The position numbers and the translations under genes are program-made. Of a DNA stretch of 64,000 bases, positions 50,870-59,436 are shown piece by piece. Source of the DNA: Phytoactinopolyspora alkaliphila (lineage in GTDB: Bacteria; Actinomycetota; Actinomycetes; Jiangellales; Jiangellaceae); the NCBI RefSeq assembly GCF_010550695.1, contig NZ_JAAGOB010000008.1, positions 1 to 64,000 of the forward strand, read 5' to 3'. The stretch's first letter is position 1. Every line of letters begins with the position of its first letter. The notes under the pieces are model-generated. The model ran no database searches and had not been told where the DNA came from. It saw nothing but the letters and a program-made list of their open reading frames with translations.

Positions 50870-51425
50870 AGGGGGGATCGTAGCGGCTGATGAACAGTTC
50901 CATGGCGTCGTCGGCTGCGGCACGGTCTCCGGTGGCCAGCAGGTCGAGCAGCAGGCCCCGGGCCACGGCCAGCCCCAGCCTGGCGTGGACACGGGCATCC
51001 TCGACGGTGAAGCCGGCTCGCGCCAGGGACGCGGCAAGGGGCTCTATCCACGGATCGATGAGACCGTCCAGGATGGCCGCGGCTCCAGGATCGCCCTGAA
51101 CGGCACGGCCGTACATCTCGAAGAACAACCGTTCATGCGGCCACAGGTCGGGATGGGCCAGGCGCCGCCAGAACGCGCGCGCCACCTCGGCCGGTGCGGC
51201 GTCGTCGTCGGCCAGTTCGTCGAAGACCGCCCGCTGCTGCGACTCCATCGCCCGGACCACTTCGGTGAGCAGTCCTTCCTTGGAGCCGAAGTGGTAGATG
51301 AGCATCCGGTGGCTGGTGCCCAATGCCGACGCGATCTCACGCAGACTGCGCTCCCGGATGCCGTGCTGGGCCACGTATTCGATCGCCGCGACGAGCAGAC
51401 GGTCACGGGCGACACCCTGCTTCAT
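50862..51425 (-). CDS. TetR-family regulator
   Basis: A 187-residue regulator from an ATG at 51425. The HTH spans about residues 8-52 (LLVAAIEYVAQHGIRERSLREIASALGTSHRMLIYHFGSKEGL as landmarks RSLREIAS and MLIYHFGSKEGLL). The C-terminal domain has helices with WRRLAHPDLWPHERLFFEMYG, the TetR_C group often seen near SRPBCC or aromatic-resistance genes. Its gene ends inside the family II repeat. It diverges from the SRPBCC gene with a perfect operator between (51433-51448). Confidence 0.86.
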   Translation of the reverse strand: MKQGVARDRLLVAAIEYVAQHGIRERSLREIASALGTSHRMLIYHFGSKEGLLTEVVRAMESQQRAVFDELADDDAAPAEVARAFWRRLAHPDLWPHERLFFEMYGRAVQGDPGAAAILDGLIDPWIEPLAASLARAGFTVEDARVHARLGLAVARGLLLDLLATGDRAAADDAMELFISRYDPPSP

Positions 51426-51432
51426 GTTCCAT

Positions 51433-51448
51433 ATGGTACATGTACCAT
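51433..51448. promoter_or_regulatory. TetR operator
   Basis: ATGGTACATGTACCAT is a perfect 16-bp palindrome, followed by a further TTTGGTACA half-site to 51456. It lies between the TetR start (51425) and the SRPBCC start (51476), overlapping the probable promoters of both. It is the most likely site of autoregulation. Confidence 0.75.
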
Positions 51449-51475
51449 TTGGTACAACTGTCAAGGAGGTCTTCC

Positions 51476-51919
51476 ATGCCCAAACACCACATCGATGTCT
51501 CCGTCACCACGCCCGCGCCGGCCGGCGTTGTGTACGGCTTCCTGCGCGACGGCGCAAGCTGGCCACAATGGTCGCCGATCGAGGCGTTCGAGCTGACCAG
51601 GAAGAGCGACGACGGCGACGAGGGCGTCGGCGCCGTCCGGGTCTTCCGCACCGGACGGATCCGCAGCCAGGAACGGATCGTCGAGCTGATCCCGGACCGC
51701 AGATTTTCCTACGTCCTCGAAAAGGGCCTCGCCATCCGCGGCTACCGCGCCGACGTCGACCTCTCCGAGGGACCGGACGGCACCACTATCCGGTGGCGCT
51801 CGTCGTTCGACGCCAAGGTTCCGGGCACCGGTGGACTCTACCGGCGCACCCTGACCCGGTTCATCACGCAGTGCGCCCACGGTCTTGCCGCCCACGCCAC
51901 CACACCGTCGTCACCCTGA
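51476..51919 (+). CDS. SRPBCC-family (START-like) protein
   Basis: A 147-residue protein from an ATG at 51476 with a strong AAGGAGGT. It starts MPKHHIDVSVTTPAPAGVVYGF. The SRPBCC helix-grip fold is indicated by ASWPQWSPIEAFEL near 27, VGAVRVFRTGRIRSQERIVELIPDRRFSYV near 50, and a long C-terminal helix (RRTLTRFITQCAHGLAAH). The hydrophobic cavity would bind a lipid or aromatic compound. It is the probable target of the divergent TetR gene. Confidence 0.85.
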   Translation: MPKHHIDVSVTTPAPAGVVYGFLRDGASWPQWSPIEAFELTRKSDDGDEGVGAVRVFRTGRIRSQERIVELIPDRRFSYVLEKGLAIRGYRADVDLSEGPDGTTIRWRSSFDAKVPGTGGLYRRTLTRFITQCAHGLAAHATTPSSP

Positions 51920-51931
51920 GACAGCGGCGCG

Positions 51932-52405
51932 CTAGGTGAGCATCCGGCGCAAGGCGTCCGCGAGATCTGCGCGCTCCGGGCCCGGCACCGCTCCCAGCAC
52001 CCTGGACTCTGCCTCCGCCACCCGCGGGCGCAGTTCGGTCACCAGCGCCCGGCCCCTCGGTGCGAGCTGCACGAGGACTCGACGACGGTCACCCGGGTCG
52101 ATATTGCGGTGCGCGAGGGCAGCCGTGGTCAGCCGGTCCACCACCCGGGTCAGGGTGGGGCCGGTGACGGAAAGGACGCCGGACAGCTCCGACATGGTCG
52201 CGCCGTCATGGCCTCTCAAGTAGGTGAGCACCCGCCACTGGTCGAGCGTGAGGCCCGCTTCTACCAGGACTGAATCGACGGCAGCCGCTAGCCGAGCAGT
52301 GACTCGGGCCATCAGCTCGAAACCAGGCTCGAGCACGCCGGTGTCCGCCGGCGGGGCCGGAACAACCACCGCCTCAGTCGCATCCGTCACGTCAGCCCTT
52401 CCCAT
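51932..52405 (-). CDS. MarR-family regulator of the amide cluster
   Basis: A 157-residue regulator from an ATG at 52405. The winged-helix MarR domain (about 30-130) shows LDQWRVLTYLRGHDGATMSELSGVLSVTGPTLTRVVDRLTTAALAHRNIDPGDRRRVLVQLAPRG as landmarks LDQWRVLTYL, TGPTLTRVVDRL and DPGDRRRVLV. The last is the wing with the conserved DxRR. It is divergent from the AmiC-like gene and may respond to amides or aromatics. Ends 13 bases from the convergent SRPBCC gene. Confidence 0.85.
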   Translation of the reverse strand: MGRADVTDATEAVVVPAPPADTGVLEPGFELMARVTARLAAAVDSVLVEAGLTLDQWRVLTYLRGHDGATMSELSGVLSVTGPTLTRVVDRLTTAALAHRNIDPGDRRRVLVQLAPRGRALVTELRPRVAEAESRVLGAVPGPERADLADALRRMLT

Positions 52406-52480
52406 CGGCGTCGTTCTCGACCATAGTAAGTACTTTCAGATGGAACCAATCGTGCCATGGTCCTAACCTTGGGGGCAGCG

Positions 52481-53611
52481 ATGACCACGGCCAAGCCCGA
52501 GAACCGGCGTGACCCTCCCCCGCGCCCAAGCCGTCGCCGGACGCCGGGGCATCGCTGCAGCAGCCGTCCTCCGGCGCTGCGAGTCGGGCTCGCCATACCG
52601 CTGCAGGGGCCGGCCGGCCTCTTCGGCCCATCCTGTGAGGCCGTCGCCGAACTCGCCGTCGCCACCATGAACACCGCCGGCTCCGTCAGTCCTGAGGTCC
52701 AGGTGGAGGTGATCGACGCCGGAGCACCCGGGCACGTCGTGGCCAGACAGGTGGATCGGCTGGTGTCGGCAGGCCGGATCCACGCCCTCACCGGCTGGCA
52801 CATCTCCGCGGTCCGGGAACACGTCGCCCCCGTGACCGTTGGCCGCATCCCCTACGTCTACACGTCCCTGTACGAAGGCGGCGAGTCCCGCCCCGGTGTG
52901 TTCTGCTCGGGCGAGGTACCTGACGGGCAGGTCGCGCCGGCGCTGACGTGGCTACGCGATCAGCTGGGCCTGCGCCGATGGTGCGTTGTCGGCGACGACT
53001 ATGTCTGGCCACGGGCCTCGGCGCGGCATACCCGAGACTTCGCCCACCAGCTCGGCCTCGACATCACCGCCGAGATCTTCGTCCGGCTCGGCACCCGCGC
53101 CTTCGAACCCGTCATCCGCGCCGTGCGCGAGAGCGCGGCCCAAGGCGTCTTGCTCTATCTCGTCGGCCAGGACGCCGTGGAGTTCAACCGGGCGTTCGCC
53201 GCGGCGGGACTCGACGACACCATGGTGCGGTTCAGTCCTCTCATGGAGGAGAACATGCTGCTGGCGTCCGGACCGCAGGCCACAGCCAACCTGTACGTCG
53301 CCGCGGCCTACTTCCGCAATCTCGCCACCGCGGGCGCCCTTGACCTGGTCGCCGACTACGTGTCGCTGCACGGCCCGGGCGCGCCGGCCCTGAACAACGC
53401 CGCGGAGTCCTGCTATGAGGGCATCATGACGCTGGCCACCCTCATGCGCCGCACCGGATGTGCCGATGTGCGGTGCCTGACCGCACATGCGGAGGGCGCC
53501 GGGTTCGACGGCCCTCGGGGACCCGTCCAGCTCGTCGGAAACCATCTTCGCCAGCGTGTGCACCTGGCCCGTGCCGACGGCCTCGACTTCGAGGTACTCG
53601 GCACGCTCTGA
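52481..53611 (+). CDS. AmiC/FmdD-like amide- or urea-binding protein, cytosolic form
   Basis: A 376-residue periplasmic-binding-fold protein (Peripla_BP_5 type) from an ATG at 52481 with GGGGG upstream. It contains LRVGLAIPLQGPAGLFGPSC near 43, IPYVYTSLYEGGESRPGVF near 127, CVVGDDYVWPRASARHT near 168 and a hydrophobic C-terminus. No signal peptide is seen: the first 40 residues are proline/arginine-rich, so the protein is cytoplasmic like AmiC of Pseudomonas, a sensor of amides rather than a transporter component. An AmiR partner is absent, so the MarR gene next door may take the output. Likely senses formamide or short-chain amides. Confidence 0.8.
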   Translation: MTTAKPENRRDPPPRPSRRRTPGHRCSSRPPALRVGLAIPLQGPAGLFGPSCEAVAELAVATMNTAGSVSPEVQVEVIDAGAPGHVVARQVDRLVSAGRIHALTGWHISAVREHVAPVTVGRIPYVYTSLYEGGESRPGVFCSGEVPDGQVAPALTWLRDQLGLRRWCVVGDDYVWPRASARHTRDFAHQLGLDITAEIFVRLGTRAFEPVIRAVRESAAQGVLLYLVGQDAVEFNRAFAAAGLDDTMVRFSPLMEENMLLASGPQATANLYVAAAYFRNLATAGALDLVADYVSLHGPGAPALNNAAESCYEGIMTLATLMRRTGCADVRCLTAHAEGAGFDGPRGPVQLVGNHLRQRVHLARADGLDFEVLGTL

Positions 53612-53701
53612 CCGGCACCGTAGCGGTGATTCGCGGGCACTGCCCTCAGCCGTGACCCGCGCGTCCTGCGCGTTTCCCCGGCACGCATCCGCCGTCACCC
53701 C

Positions 53702-53729
53702 TTGACTAATATTTTCATTTGAATATATT
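53702..53729 (+). promoter_or_regulatory. Promoter of the formamidase operon
   Basis: An AT-rich island has -35 TTGACT (53702-53707) and -10 TATATT (53724-53729), separated by 16 bases, followed by AAGGAGGTG and the zinc-ribbon start at 53754. The sequence also holds repeats ATTTTCATTTG and ATTTCATCTG that could be operator half-sites. The island stands out strongly in this GC-rich DNA. Confidence 0.6.
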
Positions 53730-53753
53730 TCATCTGGAGACAAGGAGGTGCCG

Positions 53754-54029
53754 ATGCCCACGTACACCTACCGATGCCAGCCGTGCCAGGACTTCGACGT
53801 CATCACAGCGATGAGCCGGCGGACCGACCACTGGGAGTGCCCCCGCTGTGGTCAGCCCGCTCGCCGGATCATCACCGCGCCGCGCCTGCAGACCACCCCC
53901 ACGACGGCGCGCCGGATCGCCGACGCCGCTGCGGCCAGCGCGGAAGCGCCACGGGTGATGCGCCGCGACGGCGAGCGTCACGCTCCACCACTGCGCGATC
54001 CCCGCCACGCCGCTCTGCCGAGGTGGTGA
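53754..54029 (+). CDS. fmdB: FmdB-type zinc-ribbon protein
   Basis: A 91-residue protein from an ATG at 53754 with AAGGAGGTG. The first 45 residues are a CxxC...CxxC zinc ribbon: CQPCQDFDVITAM near 8-20 and CPRCGQPARRI near 29-39, the FmdB_CxxC signature. A positively charged alanine-rich tail follows. In methylotrophs FmdB is a putative regulatory protein in the formamidase operon. It is separated from the AmiS gene by four bases, so it belongs to the same operon. Confidence 0.85.
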   Translation: MPTYTYRCQPCQDFDVITAMSRRTDHWECPRCGQPARRIITAPRLQTTPTTARRIADAAAASAEAPRVMRRDGERHAPPLRDPRHAALPRW

Positions 54030-54033
54030 CGCG

Positions 54034-54663
54034 ATGTCCGCCGTGGGGCTCTTCTACGTCGGAGCAGTGCTGTTCATCAACGCTGTGATGCTGCTCGGGC
54101 GGATGACGCCGCGGGAGAGCGCCCCGCTGAACCTGTTCGTGGGCGCGCTGCAGGTGATCACCCCCACCATCCTGATCATCACCGCCGACGGGGACCCGGC
54201 GCTGATCTTCGCCGCATCCGGCCTCTACTTGTTCGGCTTCACCTATCTCTGGGTCGGCGTCAACGGCGCTACCGGCTGGCCGGGTCGCGGACTGGGCTGG
54301 TTCTCCCTGTTCGTCTCGGCCTCTGCCATCGGCTTCGCCGCCGAGGCGTTCCGCGCCGACGATCCGGCCTTCGGCGTCATCTGGCTGCTCTGGTCGGTGC
54401 TGTGGTTCCTCTTCTTCCTGGTGCTAGGGCTGGAGCGGGTAGAACTCGGCCCGTTCACCGGAATCGTCGCCGGCGTCGAAGCATTCCTGACGGCCGCGGT
54501 GCCGGCCTTCCTCATCCTCACCGGCCGATGGGAGAGCACCACCACGTCGGCCCTGGTCATCGCGGCTATCGGCTTGCTCATGCTGGCCAGTGCCGGACCT
54601 CTGGCCCGCCAGTTCGTCGTCGTACCGGCCCAGCCGGCCCAGCCGGCCCAGCCGTCCCCGTGA
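54034..54663 (+). CDS. amiS: AmiS/UreI-family acid amide or urea channel
   Basis: A 209-residue membrane protein from an ATG at 54034. Six helices are predicted, with the AmiS/UreI motif FVGALQVITPTILIITADGDP near 35, LFGFTYLWVGVNGATGWPGRGLGWF near 68 and LWLLWSVLWFLFFLVLG-like landmarks near 114-130. The family forms proton-gated or passive channels for urea and short amides. Located between FmdB and formamidase, it likely imports formamide. The C-terminus carries the repeat PAQPAQPAQP from a tandem CAGCCGGCC duplication. Confidence 0.88.
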   Translation: MSAVGLFYVGAVLFINAVMLLGRMTPRESAPLNLFVGALQVITPTILIITADGDPALIFAASGLYLFGFTYLWVGVNGATGWPGRGLGWFSLFVSASAIGFAAEAFRADDPAFGVIWLLWSVLWFLFFLVLGLERVELGPFTGIVAGVEAFLTAAVPAFLILTGRWESTTTSALVIAAIGLLMLASAGPLARQFVVVPAQPAQPAQPSP

Positions 54664-54755
54664 GCCCTTCACGTCCCGACCACGTCCGCCTCCCCCGACC
54701 CGCCCACCGCCTGATCCGTTCAACTCAGACCCGTCCACCGACAAAGGAGCCCACC

Positions 54756-56003
54756 ATGCCCGACGTCGTCTTCAGCATCGACCAGTCCACCCCCATGGCC
54801 CAGCAGCGCGTGCCCGGTCACAACCGCTGGCATCCCGACGTGCCTCCGGCCGCCACGGTCAAGCCCGGCGACGTGTTCCGGGTGGAGTGCAAAGAGTGGA
54901 CCGACGGCCAGATCGGCAACAACGACTCGGCCAACGACGTCCGTGACGTCGATCTGTCCCGGTGTCACATGCTCTCCGGCCCCATCGCCGTGGAAGGCGC
55001 CGAACCAGGTGACCTCCTCGTCATCGACATCCTCGACCTGGGCCCGGTGCCCCAGACCCAGGGGCCCAACTGCGGGGAGGGCTGGGGATACTCGGGCATC
55101 TTCGCGAAGGTCAACGGCGGCGGCTTCCTGACCGACTACTTCCCCGACGCGTACAAGGCAATTTGGGACTTCCAGGGTCAGCAGTGCACCTCCCGGCATG
55201 TCCCCGGAGTGCGTTACACCGGCATCACTCACCCTGGCCTCTTCGGCACCGCTCCTTCGGCCGATCTGCTGGACCGGTGGAACCGGCGGGAGCGTGCGCT
55301 GATCGCCACCGATCCGGACCGGGTGCCGCCGCTCGCCTTGCCGCCGCTGGTCGACGGGACGCTGGCCGGGACCGCGTCGGGCGACATCGCCGACGCGATC
55401 GCTCGCGACGGAGCCCGCACCGTGCCCGCCCGGGAGAACGGCGGCAACCACGACATCAAGAACTTCACCCGCGGCAGCCGGATCTTCTACCCGGTGTTCG
55501 TCGACGACGCCAGGTTCTCCGGGGGTGACCTTCATTTCAGCCAGGGCGACGGGGAGATCAACTTCTGTGGCGCCATCGAGATGGGTGGCTATATCGATTT
55601 CCACGTGGACCTCATCAAGGGCGGCATGGAGACCTACGGCATCCACAACAATCCGGTGTTCATGCCGGGGCGGGTCGCGCCGCTGTACTCGGAGTTCCTC
55701 ACCTTCATCGGCGTCTCCGTCGACCACCGCGACGACACCAACCTGTACATGGACGCCACGCAGGCATACCGCAACGCCTGCCTGAACGCGATCGAGTACC
55801 TGAAGAAGTGGGGCTACACCGGCGAGCAGGCCTACCTGATCCTGGGGACGTCGCCGATCGAGGGCAGGATCGGCGGCGTGGTGGACATCCCGAACGCGTG
55901 CTGCTCAGTGTTCCTGCCTACCGAGATCTTCGACTTCGACATCCGGCCCGGTGGAGACGGCCCGGTACGCGCCGACCGAGGTCAGGTGGCGGTGACCTCC
56001 TGA
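54756..56003 (+). CDS. fmdA: Formamidase
   Basis: A 415-residue enzyme from an ATG at 54756 with AAAGGAG. It belongs to the FmdA/AmdA acetamidase-formamidase family, which hydrolyses formamide to formate and ammonia. Landmarks: VFSIDQSTPMAQQRVPGHNRWHPD near 4, VRDVDLSRCHMLSGPI near 62, GNHDIKNFTRGSRIFYPVFV near 234, GDGEINFCGAIEMGG near 268 and LGTSPIEGRIGGVVDIPNAC near 363. Length matches M. methylotrophus FmdA (about 407). The formate and ammonia may feed one-carbon metabolism and nitrogen assimilation. Confidence 0.9.
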   Translation: MPDVVFSIDQSTPMAQQRVPGHNRWHPDVPPAATVKPGDVFRVECKEWTDGQIGNNDSANDVRDVDLSRCHMLSGPIAVEGAEPGDLLVIDILDLGPVPQTQGPNCGEGWGYSGIFAKVNGGGFLTDYFPDAYKAIWDFQGQQCTSRHVPGVRYTGITHPGLFGTAPSADLLDRWNRRERALIATDPDRVPPLALPPLVDGTLAGTASGDIADAIARDGARTVPARENGGNHDIKNFTRGSRIFYPVFVDDARFSGGDLHFSQGDGEINFCGAIEMGGYIDFHVDLIKGGMETYGIHNNPVFMPGRVAPLYSEFLTFIGVSVDHRDDTNLYMDATQAYRNACLNAIEYLKKWGYTGEQAYLILGTSPIEGRIGGVVDIPNACCSVFLPTEIFDFDIRPGGDGPVRADRGQVAVTS

Positions 56004-56027
56004 CCGGAAGCGCCGGCTCCCGCCCCG

Positions 56028-56087
56028 CTCCATGATCATCGATGATTCGTCGCGCTCGGACCCGTCGAATCATCGATGATCATGGGG
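56028..56087. repeat. Palindromic intergenic repeat, family II copy 2
   Basis: A 60-bp element with perfect 20-bp arms: CCATGATCATCGATGATTCG (56030-56049) and its complement at 56066-56085; flanking CT/GG extend it to 56028-56087. It shares the outer CCATGATCAT core and the total length with copies 1 and 3. It lies 25 bases after the formamidase stop and may terminate that operon; it may also supply the GGGGAG for the following start. Confidence 0.75.
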
Positions 56088-56097
56088 AGAGCCTAGG

Positions 56098-56955
56098 GTG
56101 GAGCACATGGAGAGTGTGCGGCAGATCGAGCAATGGCCGGTGGAGAATGCGGCGACGGCCGTGGTGGGCAGTTCGGGAGACATCCTCGGCCAGCACGGGG
56201 ACGTCAACCGAGTGTTCCCCCTCGCGTCGGTCACGAAGCTGCTGACGGCCTACGCGGCGCTGATCGCGGTCGAGGAAGGCGTCGCCGAGCTGGACCACCC
56301 GGCCGGCCCGGAAGGCTCTACCATCCGGCACCTGCTCGCGCACACATCAGGGCTCAACCTCAGCGAGCACAGCATCGTGTCACCAGCCGGCAAACGGCGG
56401 GTCTACTCGAGCGCCGGCTTCGAGCAGCTCGCCGACGAGCTGGAGAAGCGCTCCGGCATCGCGTTCGCCGCCTACGTCCGGGAGGGTTTGCTCGCGCCCC
56501 TCGGGATGGCCGCCACGGTCTTCGAGGGCTCGCCCGGCCACGGAGCGTCGTCGTCGGTGGCGGATCTCGCCACCTTCGCGGCTGAGCTCCAGCAGCCCAC
56601 GCTGCTTGATCCCAGCACCGTACGGACGGCGACCCAGGTCGCCTTCCCCGGACTGGCCGGCGTGCTGCCCGGCTACGGACGCCAGGAACCCAACGACTGG
56701 GGCCTCGGATTCGAGATCCGGGACCAGAAGAAGCCGCACTGGACGGGCTCTGCCAACTCCCCCGTTACGTTCGGCCACTTCGGCCAGACCGGCACCTTCC
56801 TCTGGGTCGATCCCGAGGCTGCCTACCAGGTGGGCGAGGCGTCCGGCACCGGCCTGGCCTGCATCATCCTCACCGACCGCGACTTCGGCGACTGGGCCAT
56901 CGAGGCATGGCCGGCCTACTCCGACGACATCCTCGCCGAGCTCCGCCCCCAATAG
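56098..56955 (+). CDS. Beta-lactamase-fold serine hydrolase
   Basis: A 285-residue protein; the GTG at 56098 has GGGGAG eight bases upstream, and an ATG at 56107 is an alternative. It has the serine beta-lactamase/PBP signature SVTK (near residue 44, catalytic Ser and Lys), YSSAG (near 103, YxN-like motif) and a terminal FGHFGQTGTFLWVD (near 222, HxG replacing the KTG). Also LLAHTSGLNLSEH near 79. It lacks a signal peptide, so a cytoplasmic esterase or peptidase role is more likely than a penicillinase. Convergent with the GntR gene. Confidence 0.86.
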   Translation: MEHMESVRQIEQWPVENAATAVVGSSGDILGQHGDVNRVFPLASVTKLLTAYAALIAVEEGVAELDHPAGPEGSTIRHLLAHTSGLNLSEHSIVSPAGKRRVYSSAGFEQLADELEKRSGIAFAAYVREGLLAPLGMAATVFEGSPGHGASSSVADLATFAAELQQPTLLDPSTVRTATQVAFPGLAGVLPGYGRQEPNDWGLGFEIRDQKKPHWTGSANSPVTFGHFGQTGTFLWVDPEAAYQVGEASGTGLACIILTDRDFGDWAIEAWPAYSDDILAELRPQ

Positions 56956-56971
56956 CCTGGAGTGCTGCGTC

Positions 56972-57715
56972 CTACTGGGTGGTCAGCGTGAGCTCGAACG
57001 TGTACCGCGACGCCCGGTAGATGTGTGACCCGTACTCGATGGCACGGCCGGCGTCGTCGTAGGCCACCCGGGTCATGGTGAGCAGCGGCGCGCCCGGCTT
57101 CTCGTCCAGCAGGCGCGCCTCCGCCGCGCGTGCGGCACGGCCACCGATCGATTGCGTGGCGATCTTCAAGTTCACTCCGGCCGCCCGGATCAGGTCATAC
57201 AGTCCCTGCCTGGCCAGGGCCTCCTGACTGAGCTTCAGCACGGTGGCGGGGATGTAGTTGCGCATGATCGACAACGGCTCGTCGCCGGTGTAGCGCAGCC
57301 GCTCGATCACATAGACCTCGTCGGCCACGCCGATGCCGAGCGCCTCCGCCACCGCCTCGGCCGGATGCTGAACGTCGAAGCCGAGTACCTCGGTGCGCGG
57401 CTCACGCCCCGACGCCCGGAGGTCGTCGAACAGGCTCGACAGCTCGACCGGCCGGCGCACCTTCGGCTGCACCACCTGGGTGCCGACTCCGCGCTTGCGC
57501 ACGAGCAGGCCGCGGTCGACGAGATACTCGATCGCTCTGCGCATGGTCGGCCGGGACAGCCCCAGCTGGTCGGCGAGGAGGATCTCGTTGTCCAGCCGCG
57601 TGCCGGGCGGGTAGACGCCGGATTCGATCAGATTCTCCAGGTACTGAGCCACTTGGAAGTACAGCGGCACCGGGCTGGCGCGGTCGACCACCAGTTGCGG
57701 AACGCCTTCAGCCAT
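56972..57715 (-). CDS. GntR/HutC-family regulator of the carbohydrate transporter
   Basis: A 247-residue regulator from an ATG at 57715. The N-terminal GntR HTH (about 12-80) includes RLDNEILLADQLGLSRPTMRRAIEYLVDRGLLVRKRGVGTQV as landmarks LADQLGLSRPT and GLLVRKRGVGTQVV. The C-terminal UTRA sugar-binding domain (about 95-240) includes DEVYVIERLRYTGDEPLSIMRNYI and IEYGSHIYRASRY landmarks. It diverges from the ABC transporter operon and is its probable repressor, with a TGTTA-N5-TAACA site at 57755-57769. Effector likely a phosphorylated sugar. Confidence 0.88.
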   Translation of the reverse strand: MAEGVPQLVVDRASPVPLYFQVAQYLENLIESGVYPPGTRLDNEILLADQLGLSRPTMRRAIEYLVDRGLLVRKRGVGTQVVQPKVRRPVELSSLFDDLRASGREPRTEVLGFDVQHPAEAVAEALGIGVADEVYVIERLRYTGDEPLSIMRNYIPATVLKLSQEALARQGLYDLIRAAGVNLKIATQSIGGRAARAAEARLLDEKPGAPLLTMTRVAYDDAGRAIEYGSHIYRASRYTFELTLTTQ

Positions 57716-57754
57716 CCGAACCCCTCAACCGTCGCGTGCAGGCAGACATCAGCA

Positions 57755-57769
57755 TGTTAAGACATAACA
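57755..57769. promoter_or_regulatory. GntR/HutC-type operator
   Basis: TGTTAAGACATAACA is a TGTTA-N5-TAACA dyad, 40 bases upstream of the GntR start. An additional TGTTAT half-site lies near 57845 and GTTAAGAG near 57868. It fits the site of a HutC-type regulator controlling itself and the ABC importer. Confidence 0.6.
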
Positions 57770-57953
57770 GACCAGCCTGGGGAGGTGCCGCTCCGGCGCT
57801 GCCGACGACACAGCCGCATCAATGGCCCATCACAGTTAGGCCATTGTTATGCGGAGGTCTAGCCAAAGTTAAGAGGTCGTGACATTCTGACAGCCGAACT
57901 TCAACAGCAACGCCTCACTCTGATTCGACTTCACAGTGGCCTTTGGAGGACGC

Positions 57954-59369
57954 ATGAGGATTCATCTACGGCGTAGCCATGCTGCGGCACTACTCATCGC
58001 CCCGCTGCTCGTCCTCGCCGCATGTGGCGGCGACGACGACGGTTCCGGCGGCGACGGCGACAACGGTCAGGAGGCGCCGGAGCCCTCGGATGAGCCGGTA
58101 CACCTGACGATTTCTCACAACGCCACCCGGCCGCAGATCGAGGCGGTGTGGATCGAGGACTACGTCATCCCCGAGTTCGAAGCGCTGATGGCCGAGCAGG
58201 GCCGGGAGGTGACCGTCGAGCACATCGAGGGCGGCGTCGATGACTACAAGACCCAGCTCGCGCTGGACCTTTCCGTCGGCGAAGGGCCGGACATCACCTC
58301 GTTCGACCAGTTCTGGACGGCCGAGTTCGCCGCAGCCGGGCTGATCGAGCCGCTGCGCACGCTCGTCGGCGACCAGGTCGACGAGTGGGAAGGCTGGGAG
58401 CAGATCCCGGACGCGGTGGTCGGGTCGCTGGCGGTGGACGACGAGCCCTACGGTCTCCCACTGGGAACCGACGGACGCGTGATCTTCTACCGTACCGACC
58501 TGTTCGAGGACGCCGGGCTGCCCACGGACTGGCAGCCGACGTCGTGGGACGAGATCCTCGACGCCGCCCGCACCCTGCAGTCCGAACTCCCTGACATCAT
58601 CCCCATGCAGCTGAACGCCGGCATCAACATGGAGGAGGCGACCACCCTCCAGGGCTACATCCCGCTCCTGCTCGGAGCCGGGGGCGACCTTCACGTGGAC
58701 GGCATGTGGCAGGGAGACACCCCCGCCGTGCGGCAGGCCCTCGAGTTCTACGACACGATCTACAGCGAGGGCCTGGCCGACACGGACATGCAGTTGCTGA
58801 CCGACGGCCGCGACCGCTCCTTCGAGGCATTCTCCCAGGGCAACCTCGGCATGCTGATCGAGGGTGACTACCTCTGGCGCGGCGTGATCAACCCCGAGGG
58901 CAACTTCCCGCTCGAGGACCGCGAGGACCTCGTCGGGTGGGCGCTCATCCCGGCGCAGGAACCGGGCGCCGGCATCCGCGGACAGGACTTCGTCTCCGCG
59001 TCCGGTGGCACCGGACGGGTGATCAACCCGAACACCGAGCACCCGCACGAAGCGTGGGAGCTGCTGACCTTCATGTCCAGCTACGAGTCCCAGCTCGACT
59101 ACGTCGAGCGCGAGCCTCGTATCACCGCACGTGAGGACGTCAACGAGGACGGCATCGCCCACGACCCGATGCTGACCTTCGTCGCCGAAGAGGTGCTTCC
59201 CCTGACCTGGTACCGACCCGGCTTCGAGGAGTACCCGCAGGTCTCCGAAGCGATCCAGTTCATGGTCGAGAACGTCGTGTCCGGGCGCTCCGACGTCGAA
59301 TCCGCCGCCCAGGAGTTCCACTCCACCCTGGAAGGCATCGTCGGCCCGGACAACGTCGCGGGCGGGTGA
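57954..59369 (+). CDS. Carbohydrate ABC transporter substrate-binding lipoprotein
   Basis: A 471-residue protein from an ATG at 57954 with TTTGGAGGA. It starts MRIHLRRSHAAALLIAPLLV and has a lipobox LAAC ending at Cys25, so it is a lipid-anchored binding protein. The glycine/aspartate-rich linker follows, then the SBP_bac_1/MalE fold (VHLTISHNATRPQIEAVWIEDYVIPEFEAL, FDQFWTAEFAAAGLIEPL as landmarks VIPEFEAL and WTAEFAAAGLIEPL). It is the first gene of an operon with two permeases and an ATPase. The sugar is not identifiable. Confidence 0.9.
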   Translation: MRIHLRRSHAAALLIAPLLVLAACGGDDDGSGGDGDNGQEAPEPSDEPVHLTISHNATRPQIEAVWIEDYVIPEFEALMAEQGREVTVEHIEGGVDDYKTQLALDLSVGEGPDITSFDQFWTAEFAAAGLIEPLRTLVGDQVDEWEGWEQIPDAVVGSLAVDDEPYGLPLGTDGRVIFYRTDLFEDAGLPTDWQPTSWDEILDAARTLQSELPDIIPMQLNAGINMEEATTLQGYIPLLLGAGGDLHVDGMWQGDTPAVRQALEFYDTIYSEGLADTDMQLLTDGRDRSFEAFSQGNLGMLIEGDYLWRGVINPEGNFPLEDREDLVGWALIPAQEPGAGIRGQDFVSASGGTGRVINPNTEHPHEAWELLTFMSSYESQLDYVEREPRITAREDVNEDGIAHDPMLTFVAEEVLPLTWYRPGFEEYPQVSEAIQFMVENVVSGRSDVESAAQEFHSTLEGIVGPDNVAGG

Positions 59370-59436
59370 GCCGGCACAATCCGACGATCATGAATCTGCA
59401 TGTCAGTGATCCGGCCTTCTGCATGAGGTCTCCCTT

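Noticed and set aside
54617-54660. Tandem CAGCCGGCC repeats as a functional repeat array
   Set aside because: They encode a proline-rich tail in AmiS and show no sign beyond simple-sequence expansion.
56098-56955. Secreted beta-lactamase conferring resistance
   Set aside because: No signal peptide and no KTG motif (FGHFGQTG instead); more like a cytoplasmic esterase of the same fold.
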